A program made the translations under genes and the position numbers. Shown here one piece after another: positions 41,265-50,399 of a stretch of 64,000 nt of DNA. The notes below the pieces were generated by a model that saw only the letters and a program-made list of their open reading frames with translations, had not been told where the DNA came from and searched no databases. Positions within the stretch are counted from its first letter, which is position 1. The number at the start of each line of letters is the position of its first letter. Origin of the DNA: JAWOLE01 sp963815655 (GTDB lineage Bacteria > Acidobacteriota > Thermoanaerobaculia > UBA5066 > Gp7-AA6); NCBI GenBank assembly GCA_963815655.1, contig CAWFHK010000001.1, forward strand, positions 1,178,001 through 1,242,000, written 5' to 3'.

Positions 41265-43196
41265 ATGACCCTTCCGCTCTGGCTCATCCCGGCGCTGCCG
41301 CTGGCCGGCTTTCTCGTCAACGGGCTCGCCGGCAAGAGGATGGGGAAGAGCTTCGTGTCGGCCGTCGGCGTCGGGTCTGTCGGCCTCGCGACGGCCGCGG
41401 CCTACGCGCGGCTCATCCCCTATTTCATGGGGGACCACGCCGCCGCCGTGGAGAGGATCGCGCCCTGGTTCTCGGCCGGCGGCTTCTCGGCCGACCTCGC
41501 GATGCGCCTGGACCCTCTCTCCGCCCTGATGACCTCCTTCGTGACGTTCGTCGGCTTCTGGATCCACGTCTATTCGGTCGGCTACATGCGCCACGACGAG
41601 ACGGAGGCCGGCTACGCGCGCTATTTCGCGTACCTGAACCTCTTCATGTTCGCGATGCTCGTCCTCGTGCTCGCCCAGAACTTCGTGATGATGTTCGTCG
41701 GCTGGGAAGGCGTCGGCCTCTGCTCCTACCTCCTGATCGGCTACTACTACGAGAGGCAGTACGCCGCGGACGCGGGCAAGAAGGCCTTCGTCGTCAATCG
41801 CATCGGCGACTTCGGGTTCCTGCTTGGCATGTTCGGGCTCTTCTCCCTCTTCTCCTCGCTCGACTTCGACCGCGTCTTCACGGCCGCCGCCGCCGACCCC
41901 GGCCGGTACGCTCCGGCCCTGACGCTCGTCTGCCTCTGTCTCTTCCTCGGGGCGGTCGGCAAGTCGGCGCAGGTGCCGCTCTTCGTCTGGCTCCCCGACG
42001 CGATGGCGGGGCCGACCCCCGTGTCGGCCCTCATCCACGCCGCCACCATGGTGACGGCGGGCGTCTACATGGTCGCGCGCTGCAACGTCCTCTTCCGCCT
42101 GGCGCCGGAGGCGATGGGCGTCGTGGCCGTCGTCGGCGCGGTCACGGCGATCTTCGCGGGCATCATCGCGGTGGCGCAGAACGACATCAAGAAGGTGCTC
42201 GCCTACTCGACGGTCTCGCAGCTCGGCTACATGTTCCTCGCGTGCGGCGTCGGAGCCTACGCGGCGGGAATGTTCCACGTCCTGACCCACGCGTTCTTCA
42301 AGGCCTGCCTCTTCCTCGGGTCGGGCTCCGTCATCCACGCCATGGCGGGTGAGCAGGACATGCGGAAGATGGGGGGCTTGAAGTCGAAGCTCCCGACGAC
42401 CTATTGGACGTTCCTCGTCGCGACGCTCGCCATCGCCGGCATCCCGCCGCTCGCGGGGTTCTTCTCCAAGGACGCGATCCTCGGGAGCGTCTTCGAGCAC
42501 GGGCGGTACGTCCTCTGGGGCGTCGCCCTCTTCACGGCCGGGCTGACGGCCTTCTACATGTTCCGGCTCGTGTCGCTGACGTTCGAGGGGAATTTCCGCG
42601 GCACGCGCGAGCAGGAACATCACCTGCACGAGTCCCCCCCGTCGATGACCGTCCCGCTCGTGGTCCTCGCCATCCTGTCGTTCATCGGCGGTTGGATCGG
42701 CCTTCCGAAGGTCCTCGGAGAGAACGCCGACCGGTTCTCGGCATTCCTCTCGCCCATCCTCCTTCCGCTGGCTTCGAGCGAGATCGCCGAGCACGGCCTC
42801 TCCGCCGGCGTCGAATGGCTGCTGATGGGCGTCTCGGTCGCCGCCGCCGTGGCGGGCCTCTCCCTCGCCAGGAGCTGGTACGTGAAACAGCAGGGTCGTC
42901 CGGCGGAGCGGATCGCGGAGTCGTTCCCGGGGGCCTACGCGCTCGTCGCCGACAAGTTCCGCATCGACGAGCTCTATGCCCTGCTCTTTGTCCGTCCCTT
43001 CGACTGGCTGGCGCGCATGCTCTGGAAGGTTGTGGACGTCCTGATCATCGACGGGATCCTGAACGCGGGAGCGTTCCTCGTCGAGCTCGCCGGAGACCTG
43101 CTGCGGTTCCTCCAGACGGGAAACGTCCGCAATTACGCGTTGACGCTGTTTCTGGGTCTCGTCGCCCTGATGATCTTCGTGATCGGAGCCTTCTAG
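41265..43196 (+). CDS. nuoL: NADH-quinone oxidoreductase subunit L
   Basis: 643 residues, antiporter-like proton pump at the tip of the membrane arm. Typical segments are GWEGVGLCSYLLIGYYY (glutamate in the fifth helix), LPDAMAGPTPVSALIHAATM, and YSTVSQLGYMFLACGVGAYA. The C-terminal ~150 residues include the long amphipathic connecting helix and the final anchor. Length and motifs are normal. nuoM begins one base after its stop. Confidence 0.95.
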   Translation: MTLPLWLIPALPLAGFLVNGLAGKRMGKSFVSAVGVGSVGLATAAAYARLIPYFMGDHAAAVERIAPWFSAGGFSADLAMRLDPLSALMTSFVTFVGFWIHVYSVGYMRHDETEAGYARYFAYLNLFMFAMLVLVLAQNFVMMFVGWEGVGLCSYLLIGYYYERQYAADAGKKAFVVNRIGDFGFLLGMFGLFSLFSSLDFDRVFTAAAADPGRYAPALTLVCLCLFLGAVGKSAQVPLFVWLPDAMAGPTPVSALIHAATMVTAGVYMVARCNVLFRLAPEAMGVVAVVGAVTAIFAGIIAVAQNDIKKVLAYSTVSQLGYMFLACGVGAYAAGMFHVLTHAFFKACLFLGSGSVIHAMAGEQDMRKMGGLKSKLPTTYWTFLVATLAIAGIPPLAGFFSKDAILGSVFEHGRYVLWGVALFTAGLTAFYMFRLVSLTFEGNFRGTREQEHHLHESPPSMTVPLVVLAILSFIGGWIGLPKVLGENADRFSAFLSPILLPLASSEIAEHGLSAGVEWLLMGVSVAAAVAGLSLARSWYVKQQGRPAERIAESFPGAYALVADKFRIDELYALLFVRPFDWLARMLWKVVDVLIIDGILNAGAFLVELAGDLLRFLQTGNVRNYALTLFLGLVALMIFVIGAF

Positions 43197-43197
43197 G

Positions 43198-44823
43198 ATG
43201 AGCGGACTCCTCGACCAGCACCTCCTCTCGCTGTTGATCTTCCTGCCGACGGCGGGCGCGGCATTGCTGCTTCTCTTTCCCGAGTCGCAGGGGAAGGCGG
43301 CGAAGTGGTTCGCGCTCGCCGTGTCGATCCTGGAATTCGCGCTTTCCGTGCCCCTCTGGACCCGGTTCGCCATTTCGCATGGCGGGTTCCAGTTCACGGA
43401 AGTCCTGAGGTGGGTTCCGGCCCTCGGCATCTCCTATTCGGTCGGGATCGACGGGATCTCGCTCGTGCTGATCCTGCTGACGACGCTGCTCACTCCGGTG
43501 TCGCTCCTCTTCTCGGTGTCCCACGTCGAGAAGAGCGTCCGCGCCTTCTCGATCGCGTTCCTCCTGCTCGAGACGGGGATGCTCGGAAGCCTCGCCGCCC
43601 TCGACCTCGCGCTCTTCTACGTCTTCTGGGAAGTGATGCTCGTCCCGATGTATTTCATCATCGGGATCTGGGGCGGCTCGCGGCGCATCTACGCTGCGAT
43701 GAAATTCTTTCTGTTCACGATGGCGGGGAGTCTCCTGATGTTCCTCGCGATCCTGTATCTCGCGGTGCGCCACCGCGCCGCGACGGGGGAATGGTCGTTC
43801 CTGCTCGCCGACCTGACGCGCCTGGATCTGGCCGCTTCGACACAGGCGCTCCTCTTCTTCGCCTTCGCCCTCGCCTTCGCGATCAAGGTCCCGGTCTTCC
43901 CGCTCCACACGTGGCTCCCGGACGCGCACACGGAGGCGCCGACGGCCGGGTCCATCATCCTCGCCGGCGTGCTCCTGAAGCTCGGCGTCTACGGCTACCT
44001 GCGCTTCGCGCTGCCGCTCTTCCCGGAGGCCGCGATGCGGTACGCGCCGTGGCTCGGCGTCCTCGGCGTCATCGGCGTTGTCTACGGGGCGCTCGTCGCC
44101 TACGCCCAGAAGGACATGAAGCGCCTCGTCGCGTACTCCTCCGTCTCGCACCTGGGGCTCGTCGTCGTCGGCATCGGGGCCTTCACGGCGACCGCCCTCT
44201 CCGGCGCGGTCCTCCAGATGGTCAACCACGGCCTCTCGACGGGCGCGCTCTTCCTCCTCGTCGGCGTCCTCTACGAGCGCCGCCACACGCGCGAGATTTC
44301 GGCCTACGGCGGGATCGCCGGCATCGTCCCGGTCACGACCGCGCTCTTTCTCGTCGCGACGCTCTCCTCCATCGGCCTGCCGGGATTGAACGGGTTCGTG
44401 GGCGAGTTCCTGATCCTCGTCGGCACCTGGACCTCGCCGCACCGGTGGTGGGCGGTCGCGGCGGCGACCGGCGTCATCCTCTCGGCGGTCTACATGCTCT
44501 CCCTCGTCCAGCGGGTCTTCTGGAACCCGCTCGTGCACGAGGAGAACCGCGCGATCCCGGAGATCCGCAGAAGCGAGCTCCTCGCCGCCTCCGTGCTGGT
44601 CCTCCTGATGATCTGGATCGGCGTCCGGCCCAACGACGTCCTCTCCCGACTCGGCCCCTCCATCGAAGCCGTCCGCGCATCCGCGAGTCAGCGGCGCGAA
44701 GCGGCGGACCGGGGGACCGGGCGACGGGGCTGGGTGAGGAGCGCCCGATCCCATTCCTCACACCTCCCAGTCTCCCAGTCCCCCATTCTCCCAGTCAGCC
44801 AGCGCGAGGCGCAGGCCCGATGA
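43198..44823 (+). CDS. nuoM: NADH-quinone oxidoreductase subunit M with repeat-encoded C-terminal tail
   Basis: 541 residues, antiporter-like. The core has FYVFWEVMLVPMYFIIGIWG (glutamate), HTWLPDAHTEAPTAGS and YSSVSHLGLVVVGIGAF. After the last helix (~residue 485) about 45 extra residues follow, rich in Arg/Ser, with an SHLPVSQSPILPVSQ segment encoded by tandem CTCCCAGT units at 44764-44795. That tail is not typical of NuoM and looks like repeat DNA that has been read into. The stop overlaps the nuoN start (ATGA at 44820-44823). Confidence 0.93.
   Translation: MSGLLDQHLLSLLIFLPTAGAALLLLFPESQGKAAKWFALAVSILEFALSVPLWTRFAISHGGFQFTEVLRWVPALGISYSVGIDGISLVLILLTTLLTPVSLLFSVSHVEKSVRAFSIAFLLLETGMLGSLAALDLALFYVFWEVMLVPMYFIIGIWGGSRRIYAAMKFFLFTMAGSLLMFLAILYLAVRHRAATGEWSFLLADLTRLDLAASTQALLFFAFALAFAIKVPVFPLHTWLPDAHTEAPTAGSIILAGVLLKLGVYGYLRFALPLFPEAAMRYAPWLGVLGVIGVVYGALVAYAQKDMKRLVAYSSVSHLGLVVVGIGAFTATALSGAVLQMVNHGLSTGALFLLVGVLYERRHTREISAYGGIAGIVPVTTALFLVATLSSIGLPGLNGFVGEFLILVGTWTSPHRWWAVAAATGVILSAVYMLSLVQRVFWNPLVHEENRAIPEIRRSELLAASVLVLLMIWIGVRPNDVLSRLGPSIEAVRASASQRREAADRGTGRRGWVRSARSHSSHLPVSQSPILPVSQREAQAR
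44764..44795. repeat. 8-bp tandem repeat (CTCCCAGT) inside the 3' end of nuoM
   Basis: CTCCCAGT, CTCCCAGT, CCCCCATT and CTCCCAGT run in exact 8-bp register and encode part of the NuoM tail. GGGTGAGGA-like sequence just upstream (~44731-44740) can pair with TCCTCACACC before the array. Confidence 0.65.
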
Positions 44824-46277
44824 CAGAGACGTTCCTCCAGTTCGGCCCGGCCGACCTCGCGGCGATTGCGCCGGAAATCGCGCTGGCGGCCGCGGGTTCA
44901 CTCATCGTCCTGCTGGACGCCTTCGCGCCTTCGACGCGGCGGTGGTTCGCGACGCTCTCGCTGGCCGGGATCGCCGCCTCTCTCTCCTTCCTCATGAGCG
45001 CGCCGCTCGGGACGACGTTCGCGGGCCGCCTGGAGACCTCGGCGCTGACGCAGACCGTCGGGCTCTTCCTGGGGGCGACGGCCGCCGTCGCGGTCCTCGT
45101 GGCCAAGCCGTATCTCGTTCGCACGGGAGAGGAGAAGGGCGAGTTCTACGCGCTGCTTCTCTGGGGCCACCTCGGCGTCTCTCTCATGACGCGCGGGCTC
45201 GACCTGCTCGTCGTCTTCATCGGATTGGAGACGCTCTCGCTCTGCTTCTACGTCCTCGCCGCCTTCTTCCGCACGATCGAGGCCTCCTCCGAGGCCGGCC
45301 TGAAATACTTCCTGACGGGCGCCCTCGGCTCGGCGTTCACGGTCTACGGGATCGTCTTCCTCTTCGGCAAGAGCGGCAGCGTCAAGATCGAGGCGCTGGC
45401 CCGGCCCGGGCTCGCGGGAGATCCCCTGGTGATCTTCGCCCTCCTTCTCCTGCTCGTCGGGTTCGGGTTCAAGATGTCGCTCGCCCCCTTTCATGGATGG
45501 GCCCCCGACGTGTACCAGGGGATGCCCACGCCGGCGGTGGCGTACCTCTCGGTGGCGCCGAAGGGAGCGAGCCTGCTCGTTCTCTACCGCGTCCTGACGG
45601 CCGTCTTCCAGGAGGGGATGCCCGACCGCTTTCGGGCGGGCATCGCGGCGCTCGCGATCCTCTCGATGACTCTCGGCAACGTCGTCGCGCTCGCCCAGCG
45701 CGACGTCAAGAGGCTCCTCGCCTACTCGGGGATCGCGCACATGGGCTACGTCACGATCGCGCTCGCCGTCTTCGGCACAGACTCTCTCGCCGCCGTCATC
45801 GTCTACTTCTTCGCTTACCTCGTCTCCAACGCCGGCGCGTTCGCCGCGGTCGCGGCGCTGTACCGCGACGAGACGAAGCCGCACCCGATCGGGCTCCTCG
45901 CCGGCGAGGGGCGGCGCTCCCCTTTCCCCGCCGCCGTGTTCGCCCTCTGCCTCTTCTCTCTGGCCGGAATTCCGGCCACCGCCGGGTTCATCGGAAAGTT
46001 CTTCGTCTTCGAGGCCGCCATCGAGAAGGGCCTCTACGCGCTGGCGATCATTGGCGTGATCAACAGCCTGATCTCGATCGGCTACTACCTGAAGGTCGTC
46101 TACCTGATGTACATGCGGGAGACCGTGGAGCCGGAAGGGCCTCCGTCAATGGCGGTCGCCGACCGCCTCGCGCTCTCTCTCTGCGCCGCCGGGATCCTCG
46201 TCCTCGGCATCTTCCCGGCCCCGCTCTGGGACCTGGCGCGCCAGGCGGCCCGGACTCTGCCGTTCGGCTCGCCGTGA
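44820..46277 (+). CDS. nuoN: NADH-quinone oxidoreductase subunit N
   Basis: 485 residues, the third antiporter-like pump. Conserved features are FIGLETLSLCFYVLAAFF (glutamate of the fifth helix), KMSLAPFHGWAPDVYQGMPTP and LLAYSGIAHMGYVTIA. The first ~45 residues are less conserved, as usual. It is the last gene of the operon; a 7-bp repeat array (46300-46327) follows its stop and may end the transcript. Confidence 0.95.
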   Translation: MTETFLQFGPADLAAIAPEIALAAAGSLIVLLDAFAPSTRRWFATLSLAGIAASLSFLMSAPLGTTFAGRLETSALTQTVGLFLGATAAVAVLVAKPYLVRTGEEKGEFYALLLWGHLGVSLMTRGLDLLVVFIGLETLSLCFYVLAAFFRTIEASSEAGLKYFLTGALGSAFTVYGIVFLFGKSGSVKIEALARPGLAGDPLVIFALLLLLVGFGFKMSLAPFHGWAPDVYQGMPTPAVAYLSVAPKGASLLVLYRVLTAVFQEGMPDRFRAGIAALAILSMTLGNVVALAQRDVKRLLAYSGIAHMGYVTIALAVFGTDSLAAVIVYFFAYLVSNAGAFAAVAALYRDETKPHPIGLLAGEGRRSPFPAAVFALCLFSLAGIPATAGFIGKFFVFEAAIEKGLYALAIIGVINSLISIGYYLKVVYLMYMRETVEPEGPPSMAVADRLALSLCAAGILVLGIFPAPLWDLARQAARTLPFGSP

Positions 46278-46299
46278 GGACCGTCCCGGGTACGGACCC

Positions 46300-46327
46300 G
46301 GTGCCCGGTGCTCGCTGCTCGGTGCTC
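46300..46327. repeat. 7-bp tandem repeat (GGTGCTC type) after nuoN
   Basis: GGTGCCC, GGTGCTC, GCTGCTC and GGTGCTC follow in exact register, 22 bp after the nuoN stop and 26 bp before the next GTG start. Confidence 0.7.
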
Positions 46328-46353
46328 GGTTGAGCAACGCGAGAAGGATCGCA

Positions 46354-49300
46354 GTGAAACTTCTGAGCGACCTTTCCCTGGTGTTTCTCCTGGCGGCGGT
46401 CCCGCTCTTCGCCGTGGACGCCTCGACGCCGGCGCGCGATCCGGCACAGAAGATCGACGAGGAGTACACGAAGAAGATCAGGGAATACACGACGGAGACG
46501 TTCTTCCTTTCGCCGCTCGTGGATTACCTGCCGCTGTCGGAGGGCGTTCCGACACCGAAGGCCGTGCTGGGGGACGTGGCGGGAGCGCCGGGCAAGCTCC
46601 CCTATTCCGCGGACGTGCACCGCTACATGCGGATGCTCGAAGCGGCCACGCCGCGAGTGCGGGTCCGCTCGATCGGCACGAGCGAGGAGGGGCGGGAGAT
46701 GATCGCCGTCGCGGTGGCGTCGGAAGAGCTCCTCGACGCGATGGAGGAGAACCGGCGGCGCCTCGCGAAGCTCGCCGATCCCCGCGCGATCGGGATGGAT
46801 GACGCCGAGGCGGAGAAGCTCGCCGGGCAGTCCGTTCCCGTCTACTACATCACCGGCGCGATTCACTCCCCGGAGACCGGGGCCCCGACCGCGCTCATGG
46901 AGCTCGCCTACCGCCTTGCCGTGGACGAGAGCCCGTACGTGCGGTTCATCCGGGAGCACGTCATCACGCTCATCACGCCCGTCGTCGAGGTGGACGGCCG
47001 CGACCGGCAGGTGGACGTCTACAACTGGCACCTCGCTCACCCCGGGAAGAACTGGCCGCCCCTCGTCTATTGGGGCAAGTACGTCGCGCACGACAACAAC
47101 CGCGACGCCATGGGGCTCTCCCTCTGGCTGACCCGCAACGTCCTCCGGGAATTCCTCGAGGAGAAGGCGACGCTGCTCCACGACCTCCACGAATCGGTCC
47201 CATTCCTCTACGACAACACCGTCGGCGACGGGCCCTACAACGCGTGGCTCGATCCGATCCTGACCAACGAGTGGCAGATGCTCGGCTGGAACAACGTCGC
47301 CGAGATGACGCGGTTCGGGATGCCGGGGGTCTTCACGCACGGCACCTTCGACACGTGGAGCCCAAGCTACCTCATGTTCATCGGCGCCACGCACAACGGC
47401 ATCTCCCGCCTCTACGAGACCTTCGGCAACGCCGGCGCGGACACGCTCGAGCGAACGCTGCGCCCCGAGGAGTACGCGAGGACCTGGTACCGCCAGAACC
47501 CGCCGCTGCCGAAGGTGAAGTGGTCGCAGCGGGACAACAACAACTACGAGGAGACGGGGCTCCTGACCTCGCTCCACTACTTCGCCGAGAACGGCAGGCA
47601 GTTCCTGCGCAATTTCTCCGCGAAGAGCAAGCGCTCGATCGAGAAGCCGAAGGCGGAGGGGCCGGCGGCCTACGTCTTAGCGGCCGACGACCCGCGGCCC
47701 GGCGCCCAGGCCGAGCTGCTGCGGCTCCTCCAGACGCAGGGATGCGAGATCTCGCGCGCGAGCGGCCCCTTCACGGCGCCGGAGGAGAAGAAGAGAAAGC
47801 CGAAAAAGAAAGAGGAGGCCGAGGACGGGGAGAAGGAACCGGGCGCGGCATCCCGCAAGGGCGCGGAAAAGGAGAAGCCCGCCGGCCCCGTGACGCGCTC
47901 CTTCCCGGCCGGCAGCTACGTGGTCCGGATGGACCAGCCCTACAGCCGGATCGCCGACATGATGCTCGACCACCAGTACTGGAGCCCGGAGGACCCGCAG
48001 AAGCGCCCGTACGACGACACCGGCTGGACGTTCGGCGAGACCTTCGGCGTGAAGGTCTCGCGCGTGATGGACACGAAGATCCTGGACGTCCCGATGACGC
48101 GCGTCGAGGGGGACGTCCGCGCGCCGGGCGGCGTCCGGGGCGAGGGGCCCATCTTCGCCCTCTCCCACAACGCGGACACGGCGTTGATGACGCTGCGCTA
48201 CCGCTTCCGCGACGCGTCGTTCGAAGCCGCGGAAGAGCCGTTCGAGGCCGCCGGGCACACGTTCGGCCGCGGGACGTTCCTCGTCCGCGGGGCCGCCGCG
48301 GAGCAGATGCGGCGCGCGGCCTCGGAGCTGGGTCTCCGGGTCCAGGCGCTCTCCTCCGCGCCGCCGGTCCGGACGCACCCGCTGCGGGCTCCGCGGATCG
48401 CGCTCCTCCACACGTGGCTCTCGACGCAGGACGAAGGGTGGTGGCGGCTCGCCCTGGACGGCCTGAACGTTCCCTACGATTCCATCAGCACGCAGACTCT
48501 CACGGCCTCGGGCGACCTTTCCTCCCGATACGACGTCCTCCTCTTCCCGCCGGTCGGGCGCGGGGCGCAGGCGATCGTGGCGGGGATGCCGCTCTGGGGC
48601 AATCCGCTCCCCTGGAAGACCACGCCGCTGACGCCCAACCTCGGCCGGAACGACGCGACCGACGACATGCGGCCGGGGCTCGGCTTCGCGGGGCTGCAGG
48701 CCCTCGAGGACTTCGTCCGCCGCGGAGGACTCGTCGTCGGCGTCATGGACACGGCGGAGCTCGCCGTCAGCTTCGGCCTGACGCCCGGTGTTTCGATCGC
48801 CCGGCCGGAAAAGCTGAAACTGACCGGCAGCATCGTCCATTCGAAGCTCGTGGACCGCGCGAGCCCGATCCTCTACGGCTACGCGCAGGCGCCGGCCGTG
48901 TACTCCTTCGATGGACCGATCTTCAACGTCAGCAATCTCGCGGGCGGGCGCGGCGGACGCCGGCGCGATCCCGACGAGAAGAAGCGGCCGACCGGCCGCG
49001 GCACGTCCGAGGACCCCGACCGGCCGACCGGCCGCGCGTTCGCGGAGCCCCCGGAGGAACCGGAGGCCGAGGCCTGGGAGGCCCTGCCGCTGACGGACGA
49101 GCAGAAGCGCAACAACCCCTTCGTGATTCCGGCGGCCGAGCGTCCGCGCGTCGTGCTCCGCTACGGCGACAACAAGGACCTGCTCGTCTCCGGTCTCCTC
49201 GAAGGGGGCAAGGAGATCGCGCAGCACCCCGCCGTCATCGACGTCCCGGCCGGGAAGGGGCACTGGGTCCTTTTCTCCAACAACCCGATCTGGCGAGGCC

Positions 49301-49386
49301 AGACCCGCGCCACCTACTTCCTCGTCTTCAACGCGATCCTGAACTTCGACCACCTCGACGCCGGACGGAAACTCCCCGAGGAGTGA
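46354..49386 (+). CDS. Exported M14 zinc carboxypeptidase-like protein
   Basis: 1010 residues from GTG 46354, preceded by AAGGA at good spacing; a TTG at 46330 would start inside the repeat. A signal peptide follows (MKLLSDLSLVFLLAAVPLFAVDA). The M14 domain (~residues 75-400) has the zinc motif HxxE in ITGAIHSPETGAP (H171, E174), the downstream HDNNRDAMG and a later LLHDLHESVPF with the third histidine candidate. The remaining ~600 residues include two charged low-complexity inserts (EEKKRKPKKKEEAEDGEKE and a Arg/Asp/Pro-rich one near residue 870) and beta-rich parts, with a glutamine-amidotransferase-like region near RYDVLLFPPVGRG. Relatives occur next to other secreted peptidases in similar bacteria. 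Substrate unknown. Confidence 0.85.
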   Translation: MKLLSDLSLVFLLAAVPLFAVDASTPARDPAQKIDEEYTKKIREYTTETFFLSPLVDYLPLSEGVPTPKAVLGDVAGAPGKLPYSADVHRYMRMLEAATPRVRVRSIGTSEEGREMIAVAVASEELLDAMEENRRRLAKLADPRAIGMDDAEAEKLAGQSVPVYYITGAIHSPETGAPTALMELAYRLAVDESPYVRFIREHVITLITPVVEVDGRDRQVDVYNWHLAHPGKNWPPLVYWGKYVAHDNNRDAMGLSLWLTRNVLREFLEEKATLLHDLHESVPFLYDNTVGDGPYNAWLDPILTNEWQMLGWNNVAEMTRFGMPGVFTHGTFDTWSPSYLMFIGATHNGISRLYETFGNAGADTLERTLRPEEYARTWYRQNPPLPKVKWSQRDNNNYEETGLLTSLHYFAENGRQFLRNFSAKSKRSIEKPKAEGPAAYVLAADDPRPGAQAELLRLLQTQGCEISRASGPFTAPEEKKRKPKKKEEAEDGEKEPGAASRKGAEKEKPAGPVTRSFPAGSYVVRMDQPYSRIADMMLDHQYWSPEDPQKRPYDDTGWTFGETFGVKVSRVMDTKILDVPMTRVEGDVRAPGGVRGEGPIFALSHNADTALMTLRYRFRDASFEAAEEPFEAAGHTFGRGTFLVRGAAAEQMRRAASELGLRVQALSSAPPVRTHPLRAPRIALLHTWLSTQDEGWWRLALDGLNVPYDSISTQTLTASGDLSSRYDVLLFPPVGRGAQAIVAGMPLWGNPLPWKTTPLTPNLGRNDATDDMRPGLGFAGLQALEDFVRRGGLVVGVMDTAELAVSFGLTPGVSIARPEKLKLTGSIVHSKLVDRASPILYGYAQAPAVYSFDGPIFNVSNLAGGRGGRRRDPDEKKRPTGRGTSEDPDRPTGRAFAEPPEEPEAEAWEALPLTDEQKRNNPFVIPAAERPRVVLRYGDNKDLLVSGLLEGGKEIAQHPAVIDVPAGKGHWVLFSNNPIWRGQTRATYFLVFNAILNFDHLDAGRKLPEE

Positions 49387-49398
49387 TCGGAGCAACGC

Positions 49399-49995
49399 AT
49401 GGCGCTGGTCGTGTTTCTGCGGGGAGCCAACGTGGGCGGGCACCGGAAATTCCGGCCGGCGGCTCTCGCCAGGGAGATGGCGGACCTCGGCGTCGTCAAC
49501 GTCGGGGCGGCGGGGACGTTTGTCGCGAAAAAGGCGGCCGGCGCCGCGGAGTTCCGGGAAGAGCTGGGCAAGCGGCTCCCGTTCGAGACGGAGATCCTGA
49601 TCTGCTCCGCCGCGGAGATTCTCTCTCTGGCGGCGAGCGATCCGTTCGCGCGGCGCCCGGCCGGCGAGGACGTGCGTGAGCTCGTCACCGTCCTCGCGAA
49701 GAAGCCGAAGACCGTTCCGAAGCTCCCGGTCCGCCGGCCGGAAGGAGCCGATTGGCAGGTCCACCTCTTCCGCGTCGTCGGACGGTTCGCCCTCTCCTTC
49801 TGGCGGCGGCGGCCCGACCAGAAACAGCTGATCTACCCCAACGAGGTCGCCGAGAGGTCTCTCGCGGTCACGGGCACCTCGCGGAGCTGGAGCACGATCG
49901 AGACGGTCTGCGGGATCCTCGGCGCTCCGGGCCCGGAGGACGCTACCGCGCCCCGCCGGGCGCGGGTGTCGCGACGAAGTCGGCGAACTCGGTGA
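49399..49995 (+). CDS. DUF1697 family protein
   Basis: 198 residues. The DUF1697 pattern is visible: VVFLRGANVGGHRKFRPAAL at the N-terminus, then LGVVNVGAAGTFVAKK (in place of the usual GNVVF), and the end segment FWRRRPDQKQLIYPNEVAERSLAVTGTSRSWSTIETV. It is a small cytosolic protein of unknown function. The last ~20 residues are Arg/Ser-rich and overlap, on the other strand, the end of a broken gene, so the true conserved end is probably near residue 178. A 12-bp gap separates it from the M14 gene. Confidence 0.85.
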   Translation: MALVVFLRGANVGGHRKFRPAALAREMADLGVVNVGAAGTFVAKKAAGAAEFREELGKRLPFETEILICSAAEILSLAASDPFARRPAGEDVRELVTVLAKKPKTVPKLPVRRPEGADWQVHLFRVVGRFALSFWRRRPDQKQLIYPNEVAERSLAVTGTSRSWSTIETVCGILGAPGPEDATAPRRARVSRRSRRTR

Positions 49996-50161
49996 CGCTG
50001 TCCGTCTTGGTCCAGAGGCCGATCTTTCCGGAGATCGGCGATGGCAGCTCGTACTCGAGCAGCGGCTCTCCGTCCAGGAACCCGCGGACCGCGGCGCCCT
50101 TCGTCGCGATCTTGATCGCGTGCCAGTCCTTCATCGGGAGCGGTCGCGTCTCCGGCGGGCA
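49943..50161 (-). pseudogene. C-terminal fragment of a DUF1080/3-keto-disaccharide hydrolase-like domain
   Basis: A frame of ~70 codons bounded by a TGA at 50162-50164 and the TAG at 49943. It reads PPETRPLPMKDWHAIKIATK, then AVRGFLDGEPLLEYELPSPI, then GKIGLWTKTDSVTEFADF. This is the end of the jelly-roll domain of DUF1080-type proteins (WHxIKVxAxGxxIxGYLDG..., GxVGLWTKADSVTxFDDF). The rest of the domain is missing, so it is a remnant. It overlaps the DUF1697 gene end by 53 bp in convergent orientation. Confidence 0.65.
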
Positions 50162-50164
50162 TCA

Positions 50165-50399
50165 GAAAGGGACGCGAGCCCGGAACCGAAATTCAGTAGG
50201 CAGGCCGGACGGCGAAGGCGATGGGGCCGTGAGCGAACGCGCCGCTGCGGGAACGGCCGTCGAGGCTTCCAGCAAACAGGGAGATTCCCGCGAAGCCGAT
50301 CAAGAGACGCATTTTTCGCGCGGCGAGACTAGCCGGGGGTGGAAGACAAGCCAAACCGGCACTCCGTCGCTACCGGAATTAAATAAGTAATTCTATCTA
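50165..50399. other. Intergenic stretch with an AT-rich end
   Basis: No gene is supported. A 39-codon minus-strand frame (50312-50193) begins like a signal peptide (MRLLIGFAGISLFAGS) and may be a remnant of the same broken gene. The right end (50381-50416) is strikingly AT-rich for this DNA and runs into the stop codon of the cyclase gene; it may serve as its terminator region. Confidence 0.4.

Noticed and set aside
41238..43430. Minus-strand ORF of ~730 codons opposite nuoL
   Set aside because: Highly charged antisense frame (Glu/Arg/Asp/His) without domains; nuoL is unambiguous.
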